Source: Aequorivita sp. H23M31
GTDB lineage: Bacteria > Bacteroidota > Bacteroidia > Flavobacteriales > Flavobacteriaceae
DNA length: 64,000 bases
Direction: 5' to 3'
Assembly: GCF_004022485.1 (NCBI RefSeq)
Contig: NZ_CP034951.1
Location: forward strand, 124,001 to 188,000
Of the stretch, positions 8,294-16,046 are shown piece by piece. Numbering within the stretch: the stretch's first letter is position 1; each line of letters opens with the position of its first letter. The notes under the pieces were generated by a model, which searched no databases, was not told the origin of the DNA, and saw nothing but the letters and a program-made list of their open reading frames with translations. The position numbers and the translations under genes were made by a program.

Positions 8294-9679
8294 CAGTAGT
8301 GTCCGATAAACATTTTTAAAAGCGGGATTTCCAAGAAGGATTTCCCGCTTTATTTATATCTTAGTTTTTACCACAAAACTTTAGATATGAACAAAAGTAA
8401 AAATTTCAGCGGACAACCTATTATCAAACAAGTTTTAAACTTCCTTGACCCTAAGGATGTTTATCGGACAGCAAAAAAGCATAACAGCGACAGGTACACC
8501 AAAAAGTTCAGCACCTATGATCACTTGGTTACGATGATATTCGCTGTTATCAGTGGCTGCAACTCACTTCGCGAGGTAACGAGTATAATGCTGGCGTGCG
8601 AGGGCAAGATCAACCATTTGGGGCTACGGGACTTTCCAAAACGCAGTACATTGTCCGATGCCAACAAAAGAAGAAGTGCAGAGGTCTTTGCGGATATTTA
8701 CTCTGGTCTCTATAAACGCTACCACCGGTTTTTATCGGACAGCAGAACCAGGGAGCCCGCCATAAAGGACCTCAAAATAGTCGATTCCTCGACAATAGCG
8801 CTCTTTAGCGACATCTTGAGGGGTGTTGGCCGGAACCCGCTCAACGGCAAAAAGAAGGGCGGGATAAAGATGCACACGATGATCAATGCCATGGAAGATG
8901 TTCCCTGCCTGATCAAATTTTCTGATGCCGCAACGCACGATCATACATTTTTAAAAGAACTTGGTCTAAAAAAGGGCTCCTATGTTGTTTTTGACAAGGG
9001 ATATGTAGATTATCAGCAGTACGAGCAATGGACGTTGGACGGCATCTACTTTGTGACCAGGCAAAAGAGCAATGCACGCTATACGAGCTTTGAAGAGTTT
9101 GATATACCGAACAACGTGGACGATGCTGTCCTCAAGGATGAAAAGATAACGCTTTCCGATAAGGAAGGCAACGAATTTCATCTGCGACGGATAGCCTTTT
9201 GGCACCAGGAGAAGAGCAAGGTATATGAGTTCATCACCAACAACTATGAAGTGGAGGCCGACAGGATCACTGATATCTACAAAAATCGCTGGCAGATAGA
9301 GACCATGTTCAAACGCCTAAAACAGAACTTTCCCCTCAAATACTTTCTGGGCGATAACCAAAATGCAATAGAGATACAGATCTGGGTCAGTCTGATCATT
9401 CAACTCATAATGCTCGTAATACAAAGAAAGGCGCAGAGAAGTTGGGCATATTCAAATATGGTGTCTGTAATACGCCACCATTTGATGACCTACATCGATC
9501 TGTTCAAGTTCCTGAAAAACCCAGACTCCAAATGGGAAGAAATCACCACAAAAAACATTGGCCAATTGAGCTTTTTCGATCCTTAGGGGGTTCTGTTTTG
9601 AAAATCGGAACACAATCCAGTAAAATAAGGCAACGACAATGCTATTTTTGCTACTTTAGATTTTTATCGGACAACAATG
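8294..9679 (+). mobile_element. IS4-family-like insertion sequence, apparently intact
   Basis: A single-ORF element bounded by imperfect inverted repeats. Left end reads cagtagtgtccgataaacat and the right end, reversed, reads cattgttgtccgataaaaat, sharing the core GTCCGATAAA. The 9-mer atttttaat flanks both ends (8285-8293 and 9680-9688), a direct target duplication in the range known for IS4 elements; the duplication could be 10 bp if the final g belongs to the target. Total length about 1386 bp. Intact ends and intact transposase suggest recent activity. Confidence 0.88.
8387..9586 (+). CDS. IS4-family-like DDE transposase
   Basis: 399 residues. The DDE triad can be placed at LKIVDSST (first Asp), FDKGYVDY (second Asp) and IYKNRWQIETMFKRLK (Glu within a Y..R...E pattern). 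The N-terminus has the IS4-type DUF4372 look (helical, YDHLVTMIFAVISGCNSLRE). The frame is intact between well-formed inverted repeats, so the protein is probably functional. GC content is higher than in the surrounding cassette genes, consistent with a recent arrival. Confidence 0.92.
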   Translation: MNKSKNFSGQPIIKQVLNFLDPKDVYRTAKKHNSDRYTKKFSTYDHLVTMIFAVISGCNSLREVTSIMLACEGKINHLGLRDFPKRSTLSDANKRRSAEVFADIYSGLYKRYHRFLSDSRTREPAIKDLKIVDSSTIALFSDILRGVGRNPLNGKKKGGIKMHTMINAMEDVPCLIKFSDAATHDHTFLKELGLKKGSYVVFDKGYVDYQQYEQWTLDGIYFVTRQKSNARYTSFEEFDIPNNVDDAVLKDEKITLSDKEGNEFHLRRIAFWHQEKSKVYEFITNNYEVEADRITDIYKNRWQIETMFKRLKQNFPLKYFLGDNQNAIEIQIWVSLIIQLIMLVIQRKAQRSWAYSNMVSVIRHHLMTYIDLFKFLKNPDSKWEEITTKNIGQLSFFDP

Positions 9680-9776
9680 ATTTTTAATACATTTGGAATG
9701 GAGCTCCCCGCTTAATGCGCCTCTAAACTTTAATCCCCAACTATTTGCTGAACTAACTATTATTAAAAACAGTGGC

Positions 9777-9840
9777 GTACAATAACAATATAAACGCCAT
9801 GAAAATTATGAATATGGCATGTATACACATGTTGCCCACA
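9777..9840 (+). repeat. attC-like site A (start of cassette array)
   Basis: Short version of the site that separates cassettes. An AAC core (9784-9786) is followed by an arm AATATAAACGCCAT, a 13-nt loop and the opposing arm ATGGCATGTATACACAT, then the R'-like core GTTGCCCACA (9831-9840). The two arms pair with few mismatches. The R' bases recur reversed after the next gene (10513-10522). Confidence 0.6.
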
Positions 9841-9863
9841 ATTTAAAAAAAAACCGTAAATCA

Positions 9864-10508
9864 ATGAAAATAAGTCTTTTAATCGGAATTTTATTTTGCT
9901 CGACAATTCTTGCGTGCGAAAAAGAAAACAATGACCGATTTATTTTCTTCCTTCACAATCGATTTTTAGAAGAACACGAATTAAATGAATTGCATCCCGA
10001 ATTTGGACGGACTGAATACAACGAAATTATTGCCGAGTTTGAAAATAGCGGATTTAAAGTAATAAGCGAAAAACGAAACGGGAACGTTAATGCAAGAGAA
10101 TACGCTATCGGAATTGTAACCCAAATCGACAGTTTAATAAAAAACGGAACAGAACCGAGAAAAATAACTGTGGTTGGAACTTCAAAAGGCGGATATATCG
10201 CTCAATACGTTTCTACTTTAACAAATAATCCAGATTTGAATTTTGTATTTATTGCAAGTTTTAGGAATAACGACATTCAAACTATACCCGAAGTCAATTA
10301 TTGCGGGAATATTTTAACGATTTACGAAAAGTCCGACCAATTTGGAGTTTCAGCATTGGAGAGAAAAAAAACTTCAACTTGTGAAATCAAACATTTTAAA
10401 GAAATAGAACTGAATACAGGAATGGGACACGGATTTTTATTCAAACCTTTAAAGGAATGGATTGAACCAACAATAAAATGGGCGAATGGGAATTACAACG
10501 TGGAATAA
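9864..10508 (+). CDS. Lipoprotein with alpha/beta-hydrolase fold (cassette 1)
   Basis: 214 residues from the ATG at 9864; an in-frame ATG at 9819 lies inside the attC-like site and is not used. The signal peptide ends in STILAC, a lipobox, so the protein is probably membrane-anchored. The mature part has the nucleophile elbow VVGTSKGGY (G-x-S-x-G), an upstream Asp/Glu-rich region and a late GMGHGF that could supply the catalytic His, giving a serine hydrolase layout. The stop is only 4 nt before the R''-like sequence, so the gene fills its cassette. Substrate unknown; no promoter fits in the 33 nt between cassette start and ATG. Confidence 0.8.
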   Translation: MKISLLIGILFCSTILACEKENNDRFIFFLHNRFLEEHELNELHPEFGRTEYNEIIAEFENSGFKVISEKRNGNVNAREYAIGIVTQIDSLIKNGTEPRKITVVGTSKGGYIAQYVSTLTNNPDLNFVFIASFRNNDIQTIPEVNYCGNILTIYEKSDQFGVSALERKKTSTCEIKHFKEIELNTGMGHGFLFKPLKEWIEPTIKWANGNYNVE

Positions 10509-10512
10509 AAAC

Positions 10513-10712
10513 TGTGGGCAACAACGTATATAGCTCATAGCTAATTAGTTGCCTAATCGAAGTTAAGGCATATTTGGAAGTCCGCCAAATTTTCTAATTT
10601 GGCTTATTGAAAAGAAAAGATAATAAGAAAATTAAAAAATTCGGCTCGTGCTTAACCGAATAGTTATCGCTAATTTGCACGCTACGAGCCATATACAAGA
10701 CCGTTACCTGTA
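10513..10712 (+). repeat. attC-like site B
   Basis: Begins with TGTGGGCAAC (10513-10522), the exact reverse complement of the start of cassette 1 (9831-9840), and ends in GTTACCTGTA (10703-10712), the start of cassette 2. Outer arms GTATATAGCTC and GAGCCATATAC pair with one mismatch. Inside, GCCAAATTTTCTAATTT (10584-10600) can pair with AAATTAAAAAATTCGGC downstream (15 of 17) or with its own adjacent half to form a local hairpin. Confidence 0.8.
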
Positions 10713-10724
10713 ATTTGAAAAAAA

Positions 10725-11168
10725 ATGCTCGAAATCGAATATATAGTTGAAGATGCAGGTTGGGCTGGCTGTAGAATAAATAACGGCGAAACAGTTACGG
10801 AATGTGATGTTTCGTATTTACACGATACGCTTTTGGAATTGGCACAATCTGCACTTAAAATCCAAAATAGAAATGATGCGTCTGTGGTTTTTATGAGTGA
10901 ACCTGGCGAACATAAATTAATCCTAAATAGAATTAATGAAACGGATATTGATTTTGAACTTCGTTGGTATTCTGATTGGGCCAGTTGGGGAATGTATGAT
11001 GAAAATGATTTTGAAATTATGCAGAGCGGAAAAACTACTGTTGCTAAATACATTAATCAAATACGAAACTTAATGTTAAAAATAATGGACGAAATTGGAA
11101 CGGAATTATATAAAGAAAAATGGGTTAGTCACGAATTTCCAATAGCGGAATTTAATCAACTGAAGTGA
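10725..11168 (+). CDS. Unknown cytoplasmic protein (cassette 2)
   Basis: 147 residues, acidic, with no signal peptide or membrane segment. Trp-rich patches (RWYSDWASWGMYDEND) and alternating strands and helices suggest a small globular alpha/beta protein. I do not recognise the family; cassette-borne proteins of this size are often immunity or antitoxin-like, but nothing here shows it. The ATG is 22 nt after the cassette start and the stop 6 nt before the R''-like sequence, so no own promoter or terminator fits in the cassette. Confidence 0.75.
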   Translation: MLEIEYIVEDAGWAGCRINNGETVTECDVSYLHDTLLELAQSALKIQNRNDASVVFMSEPGEHKLILNRINETDIDFELRWYSDWASWGMYDENDFEIMQSGKTTVAKYINQIRNLMLKIMDEIGTELYKEKWVSHEFPIAEFNQLK

Positions 11169-11174
11169 AAAAAC

Positions 11175-11369
11175 TACAGGTAACAATGTATAAAAAAAAT
11201 AGGGCAAGTAAGTGCTAAACTCAATGTTTCAGGCTTATTTGCGAGGTCGCCAAATCTTTTGATTTGGCTTTTAGAAAAATAATTTAAAACAAAATGCAAA
11301 AGATTTGGCTTGTGGATAATCCGAAAAGTAATTGCTTATTTACAGCCCTACTTCTTTTATACTAAACGT
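11175..11369 (+). repeat. attC-like site C (interrupted at its right core by IS1182-type element)
   Basis: Starts with TACAGGTAAC (11175-11184), the exact reverse complement of the start of cassette 2. Outer arms GTATAAAAAAAATAGGGC and GCCCTACTTCTTTTATAC pair closely. The central stem GCCAAATCTTTTG (11249-11261) pairs with CAAAAGATTTGGC (11297-11309). The right core AACG is split by an insertion sequence; its missing part, GTTCTACACC, resumes at 13045. Confidence 0.82.
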
Positions 11370-13042
11370 CAGACTGCGCAATAACCTCCCTATCTTGATA
11401 ACTTTGTTGATTACCTTTTAGTGCATTGCCCAGATCACATTAAGATATTGGCTATCTTGATGTTATGGAATTTATAACAGGATTTAATCGGGACCAATTG
11501 GTAATGATGGACTTTGAGTCTTGCGTAGGGCTGGAGTCCTGGGCGCGTACCGTTGATATGTTCGTGGATATCCTTCCTATGGAGGAACTGGGCTATAGGG
11601 ACGTGCTCAACTCCGAGGGAAGGCCTCCCTACCATTCGTCGGATATGCTCAAGCTCTATCTCTATGGGTACAAGAACAGACTTCGCTCCTCACGCCAAAT
11701 GGAACACGCCTGCAAGGTCAACCTTGAGGTGATCTGGCTCTTGAAGGGACTGCGTCCCTCGGCAAGGAAAATCGCTTACTTCAGAAAGGACAATGCCGCG
11801 GCCTTCAAACTGGCCTTTAGGCATTTTGTGGGGCTGCTCAAGGAATGGGAGCTCATAGAGGGTGCGACCATCGCCATAGACTCCTTCAAGATCAGGGCGC
11901 AGAATGCCCAGAAGAACAACTTCAACCAAAAGAAGCTGGACCGCCATATTGCCTACATCGACGACAAGATCAGGGAGTACCAGGACAGGCTCGATCAAGG
12001 GGATGGAGTTGTCGGTGAACAGCAAATCGAGTCGAAGATTGCATACCAAGAATCAAAAAAAGAGAGGTACCGCAACATAGAAAAAAAGCTGCAGGAAAGC
12101 GGCGAGAGCCAGATCAGCCTTACCGATCCCGACGCAAGGTCCGTAATCCTGCACCGCAACATCATCAACGTGGGCTATAACGTACAGGCAGGCTGCGATG
12201 CAAAGCACAAGCTCTTCGTGAACAACGATACCGGGAGCGTGAACGACACCCACGCCCTCTCACCCATGGCACTGGACGCCAAGGAACTCCTGGGTGTGGA
12301 AAGCCTGGACATCCTTACCGATAAGGGATACACCACCGCCAAGCATCTGGATATCTGCACCAGGAACGGGATCACGCCCTATTCCTCACCCAAGGACCAT
12401 TCTTCGCACCACAACGGACGCTATCCCATGGTGGATTTCACGTACGATAAAATAAAGGATACCTACACCTGTCCGGCGGATCAGGTACTGGCCACCAATG
12501 GAAGTATCTACGATAAGGCGGGCCACAAGGTCAAGCACTACAAGAACAGGAAGGCCTGCGGGGCATGTCCCGTCAGAGCGCTGTGCACCACAAACAAGAA
12601 CGGGCGCTTTATAGAGCGCTCCATTTACCAGGAGGCTCTGGACGAGAACCAAAAAAGAGTAGAAGCAAGACCAGAATATTATAGGCTCAGGCAACAGGTA
12701 ACAGAGCACCAGTTTGGGACACTGAAAAGGCAATGGGGTTTTACCCATACATTGATGAGGGGGAAACAAAATGTACTCTCCGAGGTTAACCTGATGATGA
12801 TCTGTTATAACCTCACCCGGCTTATGACCATTCTGGGCCCAGAGGTATTGAAAAACAGGCTGAAAAGGCTTGTGCCCGGATTTTCGGCCCTATTTGAAGC
12901 GATTTTGGCCCACATGAACAGCTTTCTTTTACCACCCAATACCTCTCCAAATTTTAAACCTACAAGAAATAAAGTCCTAACGGCTCTCTAAATAGCAATT
13001 GATTCATTAGTTTTAATCCGAATTGAGTTGATGCACAGACTC
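11370..13042 (+). mobile_element. IS1182-family insertion sequence, copy 1 (intact), inside attC-like site C
   Basis: About 1673 bp with one intact transposase. Terminal repeats CAGACTGCGCAATAAC and (reversed right end) GAGTCTGTGCATCAAC match at 12 of 16 positions. The tetramer ACGT occurs on both sides (11366-11369 and 13043-13046), consistent with a 4-bp palindromic target duplication. Removing the element restores TATACTAAACGTTCTACACC, an unbroken attC-like core. Confidence 0.9.
11465..12991 (+). CDS. IS1182-family DDE transposase (intact copy)
   Basis: 508 residues. The catalytic Asp residues sit in AIDSFKIRAQNAQKNNF and DKGYTTAKHLD, and the Glu in TEHQFGTLKRQWGFTHT; a Cys-rich stretch (TCPADQV...CGACPVRALC) lies between, as usual for IS1182 proteins. 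The gene is intact and nearly identical to the frameshifted copy at 16142-17669, so the two copies separated recently. GC content (about 50%) is far above that of neighbouring cassette genes. Confidence 0.93.
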   Translation: MEFITGFNRDQLVMMDFESCVGLESWARTVDMFVDILPMEELGYRDVLNSEGRPPYHSSDMLKLYLYGYKNRLRSSRQMEHACKVNLEVIWLLKGLRPSARKIAYFRKDNAAAFKLAFRHFVGLLKEWELIEGATIAIDSFKIRAQNAQKNNFNQKKLDRHIAYIDDKIREYQDRLDQGDGVVGEQQIESKIAYQESKKERYRNIEKKLQESGESQISLTDPDARSVILHRNIINVGYNVQAGCDAKHKLFVNNDTGSVNDTHALSPMALDAKELLGVESLDILTDKGYTTAKHLDICTRNGITPYSSPKDHSSHHNGRYPMVDFTYDKIKDTYTCPADQVLATNGSIYDKAGHKVKHYKNRKACGACPVRALCTTNKNGRFIERSIYQEALDENQKRVEARPEYYRLRQQVTEHQFGTLKRQWGFTHTLMRGKQNVLSEVNLMMICYNLTRLMTILGPEVLKNRLKRLVPGFSALFEAILAHMNSFLLPPNTSPNFKPTRNKVLTAL

Positions 13043-13056
13043 ACGTTCTACACCAT

Positions 13057-13530
13057 TTGAAAAAAACAATCGTCATATCATTATTATTAGGATTTCTAAT
13101 TAGTTGCGGAAATAGCAAAGCCGTATCTGACATTAAAAAGTACGTAATCCAAATTGATAACCGAACTGACTTGACAGAATTGATTTCTGAATTTAAACCT
13201 GAAGAACTGAAAACTGATCTAATTAATGAAGTTGCTATTCAGGTACTAAAAGACTCTGATGAAAAGATTTTTAAAGTGTCCGCAGAGTTGGTTCAAAAAG
13301 ATGGGATTCCTTTAAAATATATATTTTATTTTAAAAATGAAGTTCTAAATTTTGCGAGAATGACCGAATTTAATCAAACTGGCAAAGACACCGTAATGGA
13401 TAGTGAATATTATTTTGATGGATCCGAATTATTAAAACAGATTAATAGAAAAAAAGAGGAAATGGAAGCGGAAACCGTTAGACAAGTATCGGAATTTTAT
13501 CTAGTCTATGGAAAAGAAGCAACCGATTAA
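13057..13530 (+). CDS. Small lipoprotein, unknown function (cassette 3)
   Basis: 157 residues starting at a TTG codon (13057), 12 nt after the cassette core GTTCTACACC; there is no ATG upstream, and the TTG is followed directly by KKTIVISLLLGFLISC, a complete lipoprotein signal with lipidated Cys17. The mature part is charged, with strand-helix alternation and a C-terminal helix (KQINRKKEEMEAETVRQVSE). Family not recognised. With only 12 nt between core and start, transcription and ribosome loading must come from the upstream attC-like site or beyond. The stop is 4 nt before the R''-like sequence. Confidence 0.75.
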   Translation: MKKTIVISLLLGFLISCGNSKAVSDIKKYVIQIDNRTDLTELISEFKPEELKTDLINEVAIQVLKDSDEKIFKVSAELVQKDGIPLKYIFYFKNEVLNFARMTEFNQTGKDTVMDSEYYFDGSELLKQINRKKEEMEAETVRQVSEFYLVYGKEATD

Positions 13531-13534
13531 AAAC

Positions 13535-13669
13535 GGTGTAGAACACTGTGTATAGCTCATTGCGGGTGAATTCCTCATCGGAATTCATTGCATTTTTACT
13601 ATCTTCGGTTATTAGGGAAAAGTCCGTTGACTTTTCCCGCAACGAGCCATACACTAAACGTTACCCTTT
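13535..13669 (+). repeat. attC-like site D
   Basis: Begins with GGTGTAGAAC (13535-13544), the exact reverse complement of the start of cassette 3 (13045-13054), and ends with GTTACCCTTT (13660-13669). The outer arms GTGTATAGCTCATTGCGGG and CCCGCAACGAGCCATACAC pair over 19 positions with two or three mismatches. A perfect internal hairpin GGGAAAAGTC-CGTT-GACTTTTCCC lies at 13615-13638. It is the shortest complete site of the array apart from site A. Confidence 0.83.
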
Positions 13670-13690
13670 ATTAAAAATAACACTCGTCAA

Positions 13691-13723
13691 TTGTTCAACA
13701 TTAGAGAACTAATTGTATATTTG
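13691..13723 (+). promoter_or_regulatory. Likely promoter and operator of higBA
   Basis: A TATATTTG box (13716-13723) fits the Bacteroidota -7 element TAnnTTTG, with TTG at 13691-13693 22 bp upstream as -33. The box overlaps inverted sequence (ATTGTATATTTGTACAAT), a plausible HigA operator. This is one of only two cassettes with enough leader for a promoter of its own. Confidence 0.5.
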
Positions 13724-13739
13724 TACAATAATTGAACGG

Positions 13740-14036
13740 ATGAAACGAATAATTGCAAAAAGTACACTTCGCGAATATTGGGAAAAACACGCTGATTCCG
13801 AACAATACTTGAAGACCTGGTATGACACCGCGAAAAGTGCTGAATGGTTTTCTCCCAACGACGTCAAACAAACTTACATCAACGCAAGTATCTTAAAGAA
13901 TGGTCGAGTGGTTTTCAATATTAAGGGAAATTCTTACCGTCTTGTTGTTAAGTTCAACTATGAAAAACAATGGGCATTTATCCGGTTCATTGGAACTCAC
14001 ACGGAATATGATAAAATAAATGCTGACACGATTTAA
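13740..14036 (+). CDS. higB: HigB-type mRNA interferase toxin (cassette 4)
   Basis: 98 residues from ATG 13740 (an upstream in-frame ATG lies inside the promoter). It matches the HigB family of RelE-like ribosome-dependent mRNA endonucleases: N-terminal helices with W-E-K-H and W-Y-D-T, the strand block VVFNIKGNSYRLVVKFNY, and the C-terminal FIRFIGTHTEYDKI that is the family hallmark. The antitoxin follows 3 nt after the stop, in the toxin-first order typical of hig loci. Expression is probably repressed by HigA acting on the palindrome at the promoter. Confidence 0.92.
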   Translation: MKRIIAKSTLREYWEKHADSEQYLKTWYDTAKSAEWFSPNDVKQTYINASILKNGRVVFNIKGNSYRLVVKFNYEKQWAFIRFIGTHTEYDKINADTI

Positions 14037-14039
14037 AAA

Positions 14040-14417
14040 ATGATTATGGAATTAAAGCCTATTAAAACTGACAAAGATTACCGAGACGCACTTGAACGCT
14101 TGGAAATCATTTTCGATGCACCTATCAATACCAAAGAGGGCGACGAAGCTGAAATACTATCGTTATTAATTGAAAACTACGAAAATGAACATTATCCAAT
14201 TGACGCACCTGACCCAATCGAGGCGATAAAAATACGAATGAAAGAATTAAATATGCGCCAAAAGGATTTAGTTGGAATAATCGGCGGGAAAAGTCGAGTA
14301 TCAGAAATCCTCAATAGAAAGAAAAAGTTGACTGTCGATATGATACGAGATTTGGAAAGAATACTTCAGATTTCAGCTTCAGTTTTGGTAAGTGCTTATC
14401 AACTCGAAAAGAAATAA
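14040..14417 (+). CDS. higA: HigA-type antitoxin with HTH domain (cassette 4)
   Basis: About 125 residues. The N-terminal half (KDYRDALERLEIIFDAP, EILSLLIENYENEHYPI) is the HigA-type helical toxin-binding part; the C-terminal half holds an XRE-like helix-turn-helix (RMKELNMRQKDLVGIIGGKS, then RVSEILNRKKKLT). The pair makes a complete type II toxin-antitoxin module. The stop codon is 1 nt before AAAGGGTAAC, the cassette end. Such modules stabilise cassette arrays in integrons, which agrees with the setting. Confidence 0.92.
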   Translation: MIMELKPIKTDKDYRDALERLEIIFDAPINTKEGDEAEILSLLIENYENEHYPIDAPDPIEAIKIRMKELNMRQKDLVGIIGGKSRVSEILNRKKKLTVDMIRDLERILQISASVLVSAYQLEKK

Positions 14418-14418
14418 C

Positions 14419-14430
14419 AAAGGGTAACAA
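14419..14430 (+). repeat. attC-like site E, left fragment (R''-like core)
   Basis: AAAGGGTAAC (14419-14428) is the exact reverse complement of the start of cassette 4 (13660-13669). The rest of this site resumes at 15864, the two parts being separated by an IS110-type element. Confidence 0.78.
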
Positions 14431-14689
14431 AGAACTGAGGTAAAAACCAAACATTTTCTCCGTTAAATTTTGACAAAGTTTTCCTGGCATTGTTGAAATG
14501 GAACAAATCTTCCTTCGTCGATTTGTTTCCCGTTTAACAAGCTATAAACAACCCCAACATTTTAATATTGGTTATTTAATTCTTAGCACTGAAACGTGCG
14601 CATCATCATACGGCAAACCCGAATTTGCTATGGCGAAACACTGTTTCAGCAATTTGTTCGCAACCGCAATAAGTGCCAGCTTCTTGCTC

Positions 14690-14729
14690 TTGTCTTCCTC
14701 TCGCTCGTGCCTCACTCGTCGGAGACAAG
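14690..14729. repeat. Small palindromic insert, type 1 copy a
   Basis: About 40 bp with a core TTCCTCTCGCTC, CTCGTCGGA and complementary outer ends (TTGTC and GACAA). It interrupts the IS110 transposase in frame, adding about 13 residues just before KSKKLALIAV. The same core occurs at 14823-14861 with different but again mutually complementary ends. Confidence 0.6.
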
Positions 14730-14822
14730 CGTTTACAATCCGTTCATAGAGCTCCCGGCAGGCCTTGTAGTGCTTACAGGCATTGAAAGCGCAAAGAAAA
14801 AGTAAGTTACGAAGTTTCTTAT

Positions 14823-14861
14823 ATGCATTCCTCTCGCTCAAAATTCGCTCGTCGGATGCAT
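14823..14861. repeat. Small palindromic insert, type 1 copy b
   Basis: Shares TTCCTCTCGCTC and CTCGTCGGA with the copy at 14690-14729, but its ends are ATGCAT on both sides. It breaks the reading frame of the transposase after RSRISK. Confidence 0.6.
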
Positions 14862-15569
14862 GTCCTTACTGATCCTGCTACGGCCACGCACACTGCTTCC
14901 GGACTCCCGGATCGTAGGTGTAATGCCAACATAACTGCAGAGCTGCGCAGCAGTCTCAAACTTGGAAAAACCATCGGTTATTACAATTAAAAACAATGCT
15001 GTCTTTGTGCCTATCCCTGGAACGGTGGTCAAAAGAGTGAGCTGTTGTTGTTGTTCCATCTTGACCAGTGAGAGCAGACGTTCCTGGATACCGGCAATCT
15101 CTTTGTCCAAGTGTTTCCTGTCCCGTTTTAGGGAGCGGTACACAAACTTGGAGGGAATGCCCAGGGTTTCTTCGCCGTGCAGCTTGTTCTTGGTTGCCGT
15201 GCGTTTTTTAAGGTAACTGTCCATTAACCGGAAGAGTTGCAAACACTCTGCCTGGACATCGGTCAAGGCACTGTAGAGCGGAACTTCGTTGGCCAGTGCA
15301 TACTCGCAGATTGCCTTTGCGTCGCTCTTGTCCGTCTTTACTTTGGCCAGCTTCATTTGTATGAAACGCTTTACCGACAACGGATTAACGACCGATACAA
15401 GGACGTTGTTTTTGTAAAGAAACTGTGCGAGCCTGTAATGATAGTAGCCCGTGGCCTCCATCACCACAATCGAATCTTCGGGAAGGATCTTTAAAAAAGC
15501 GGCAAATCCTTTTTCGTTATTCTTAAACTGATCGTGGCCACTGGTACTGCCGTGCAAATCAAAGACATC

Positions 15570-15588
15570 CCTGCCTGCTGCAGGCAGG
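15570..15588. repeat. Small palindromic insert, type 2
   Basis: A perfect 9-bp stem CCTGCCTGC / GCAGGCAGG around a single base. It lies inside the IS110 transposase between ISK and DVFD and causes a frameshift; removing it restores VDISKDVFD. Confidence 0.8.
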
Positions 15589-15700
15589 CTTGCTGATGTC
15601 AACTCCAAAAGTTTCCTTATATTTATTCATAGAAAATAGTTTATGAAAGAACCAGCTACTTGGGTCACAACAACTTGAAAACGAGGTCTAGGCCTCACAG

Positions 15701-15718
15701 TCCCGATAGGTATCGGGA
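15701..15718. repeat. Small palindrome TCCCGATA-GG-TATCGGGA
   Basis: Perfect 8-bp stem with a 2-nt spacer in the non-coding part upstream of the IS110 transposase. Related CCCGAT-containing stems occur in the IS91 remnant near 28270-28380. Confidence 0.6.
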
Positions 15719-15863
15719 GAACGTGATTTAAGTAGTAAAAGAGCGGGGATTATCAATGTTGTCGAAGTCTAAAGCTTCACTGTATAAAGTAACCTTACTC
15801 CGCTCTTTTGTTCTTTCTGATTTATACTGAAAGTTAACTGATTTATTAAAAATCAAACTTAAG

Positions 15864-16046
15864 ATGTATAAAAAAAATAGGGCAAGTAAGTGCTAGACCC
15901 AATGTTTCAGGCTTGTTTGCAAGGTCGCCAAATCTTTTGATTTGGCTTTAGAACAAAAATATAAAACAAAATGCAAAAGATTTGGCTTGTGTATAATCCG
16001 AAACGTAATTGTTTATTTACAGCCCTACTTCTTTTATACTAAACGT
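15864..16046 (+). repeat. attC-like site E, main part (right core interrupted by second IS1182 copy)
   Basis: Nearly identical to the body of site C: arm GTATAAAAAAAATAGGGC, central stem GCCAAATCTTTTG (15927-15939) pairing with CAAAAGATTTGGC (15974-15986), arm GCCCTACTTCTTTTATAC and core AACG. The core is broken by an IS1182 element at ACGT; it resumes at 17721 with GTTGTGCAAT. The site therefore carries two different insertion sequences, one at each core. Confidence 0.82.

Larger units (their letters stand above)
14572..15630 (-). pseudogene. IS110-family transposase, disrupted
   Basis: Reading from ATG 15630 gives MNKYKETFGVDISK, then a 19-nt palindrome (15570-15588) shifts the frame; after it DVFDLHGS continues in the next frame. 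The DEDD-type catalytic region (VMEATGYYHY, KTDKSDAKAICEY) and the C-terminal part (TVPGIGTKTALFLI, AAQLCSYVGITPT) are clear. A second break near 14823-14861 is another palindromic insertion, after which the frame resumes with NAYKKLRNLLFLCAFNACKH. A third, in-frame insertion is at 14690-14729. The protein cannot be made intact. Confidence 0.88.
14431..15863 (-). mobile_element. IS110-family element (decayed), inserted in attC-like site E
   Basis: Boundaries are inferred from the site: left flank ends with GGGTAACAA and right flank resumes with ATGTATAAAAAAAATAGGGC; joined, they give the order seen intact in site C. No inverted repeats or target duplication are seen, as expected for IS110. 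The transposase lies on the minus strand and is broken by small palindromic insertions. The exact end points may be off by several bases. Confidence 0.75.

Noticed and set aside
12386-12769. Long antisense open frames within transposases (for example 127 residues)
   Set aside because: They are shadows in GC-richer transposase genes and recur in both IS1182 copies without family match.
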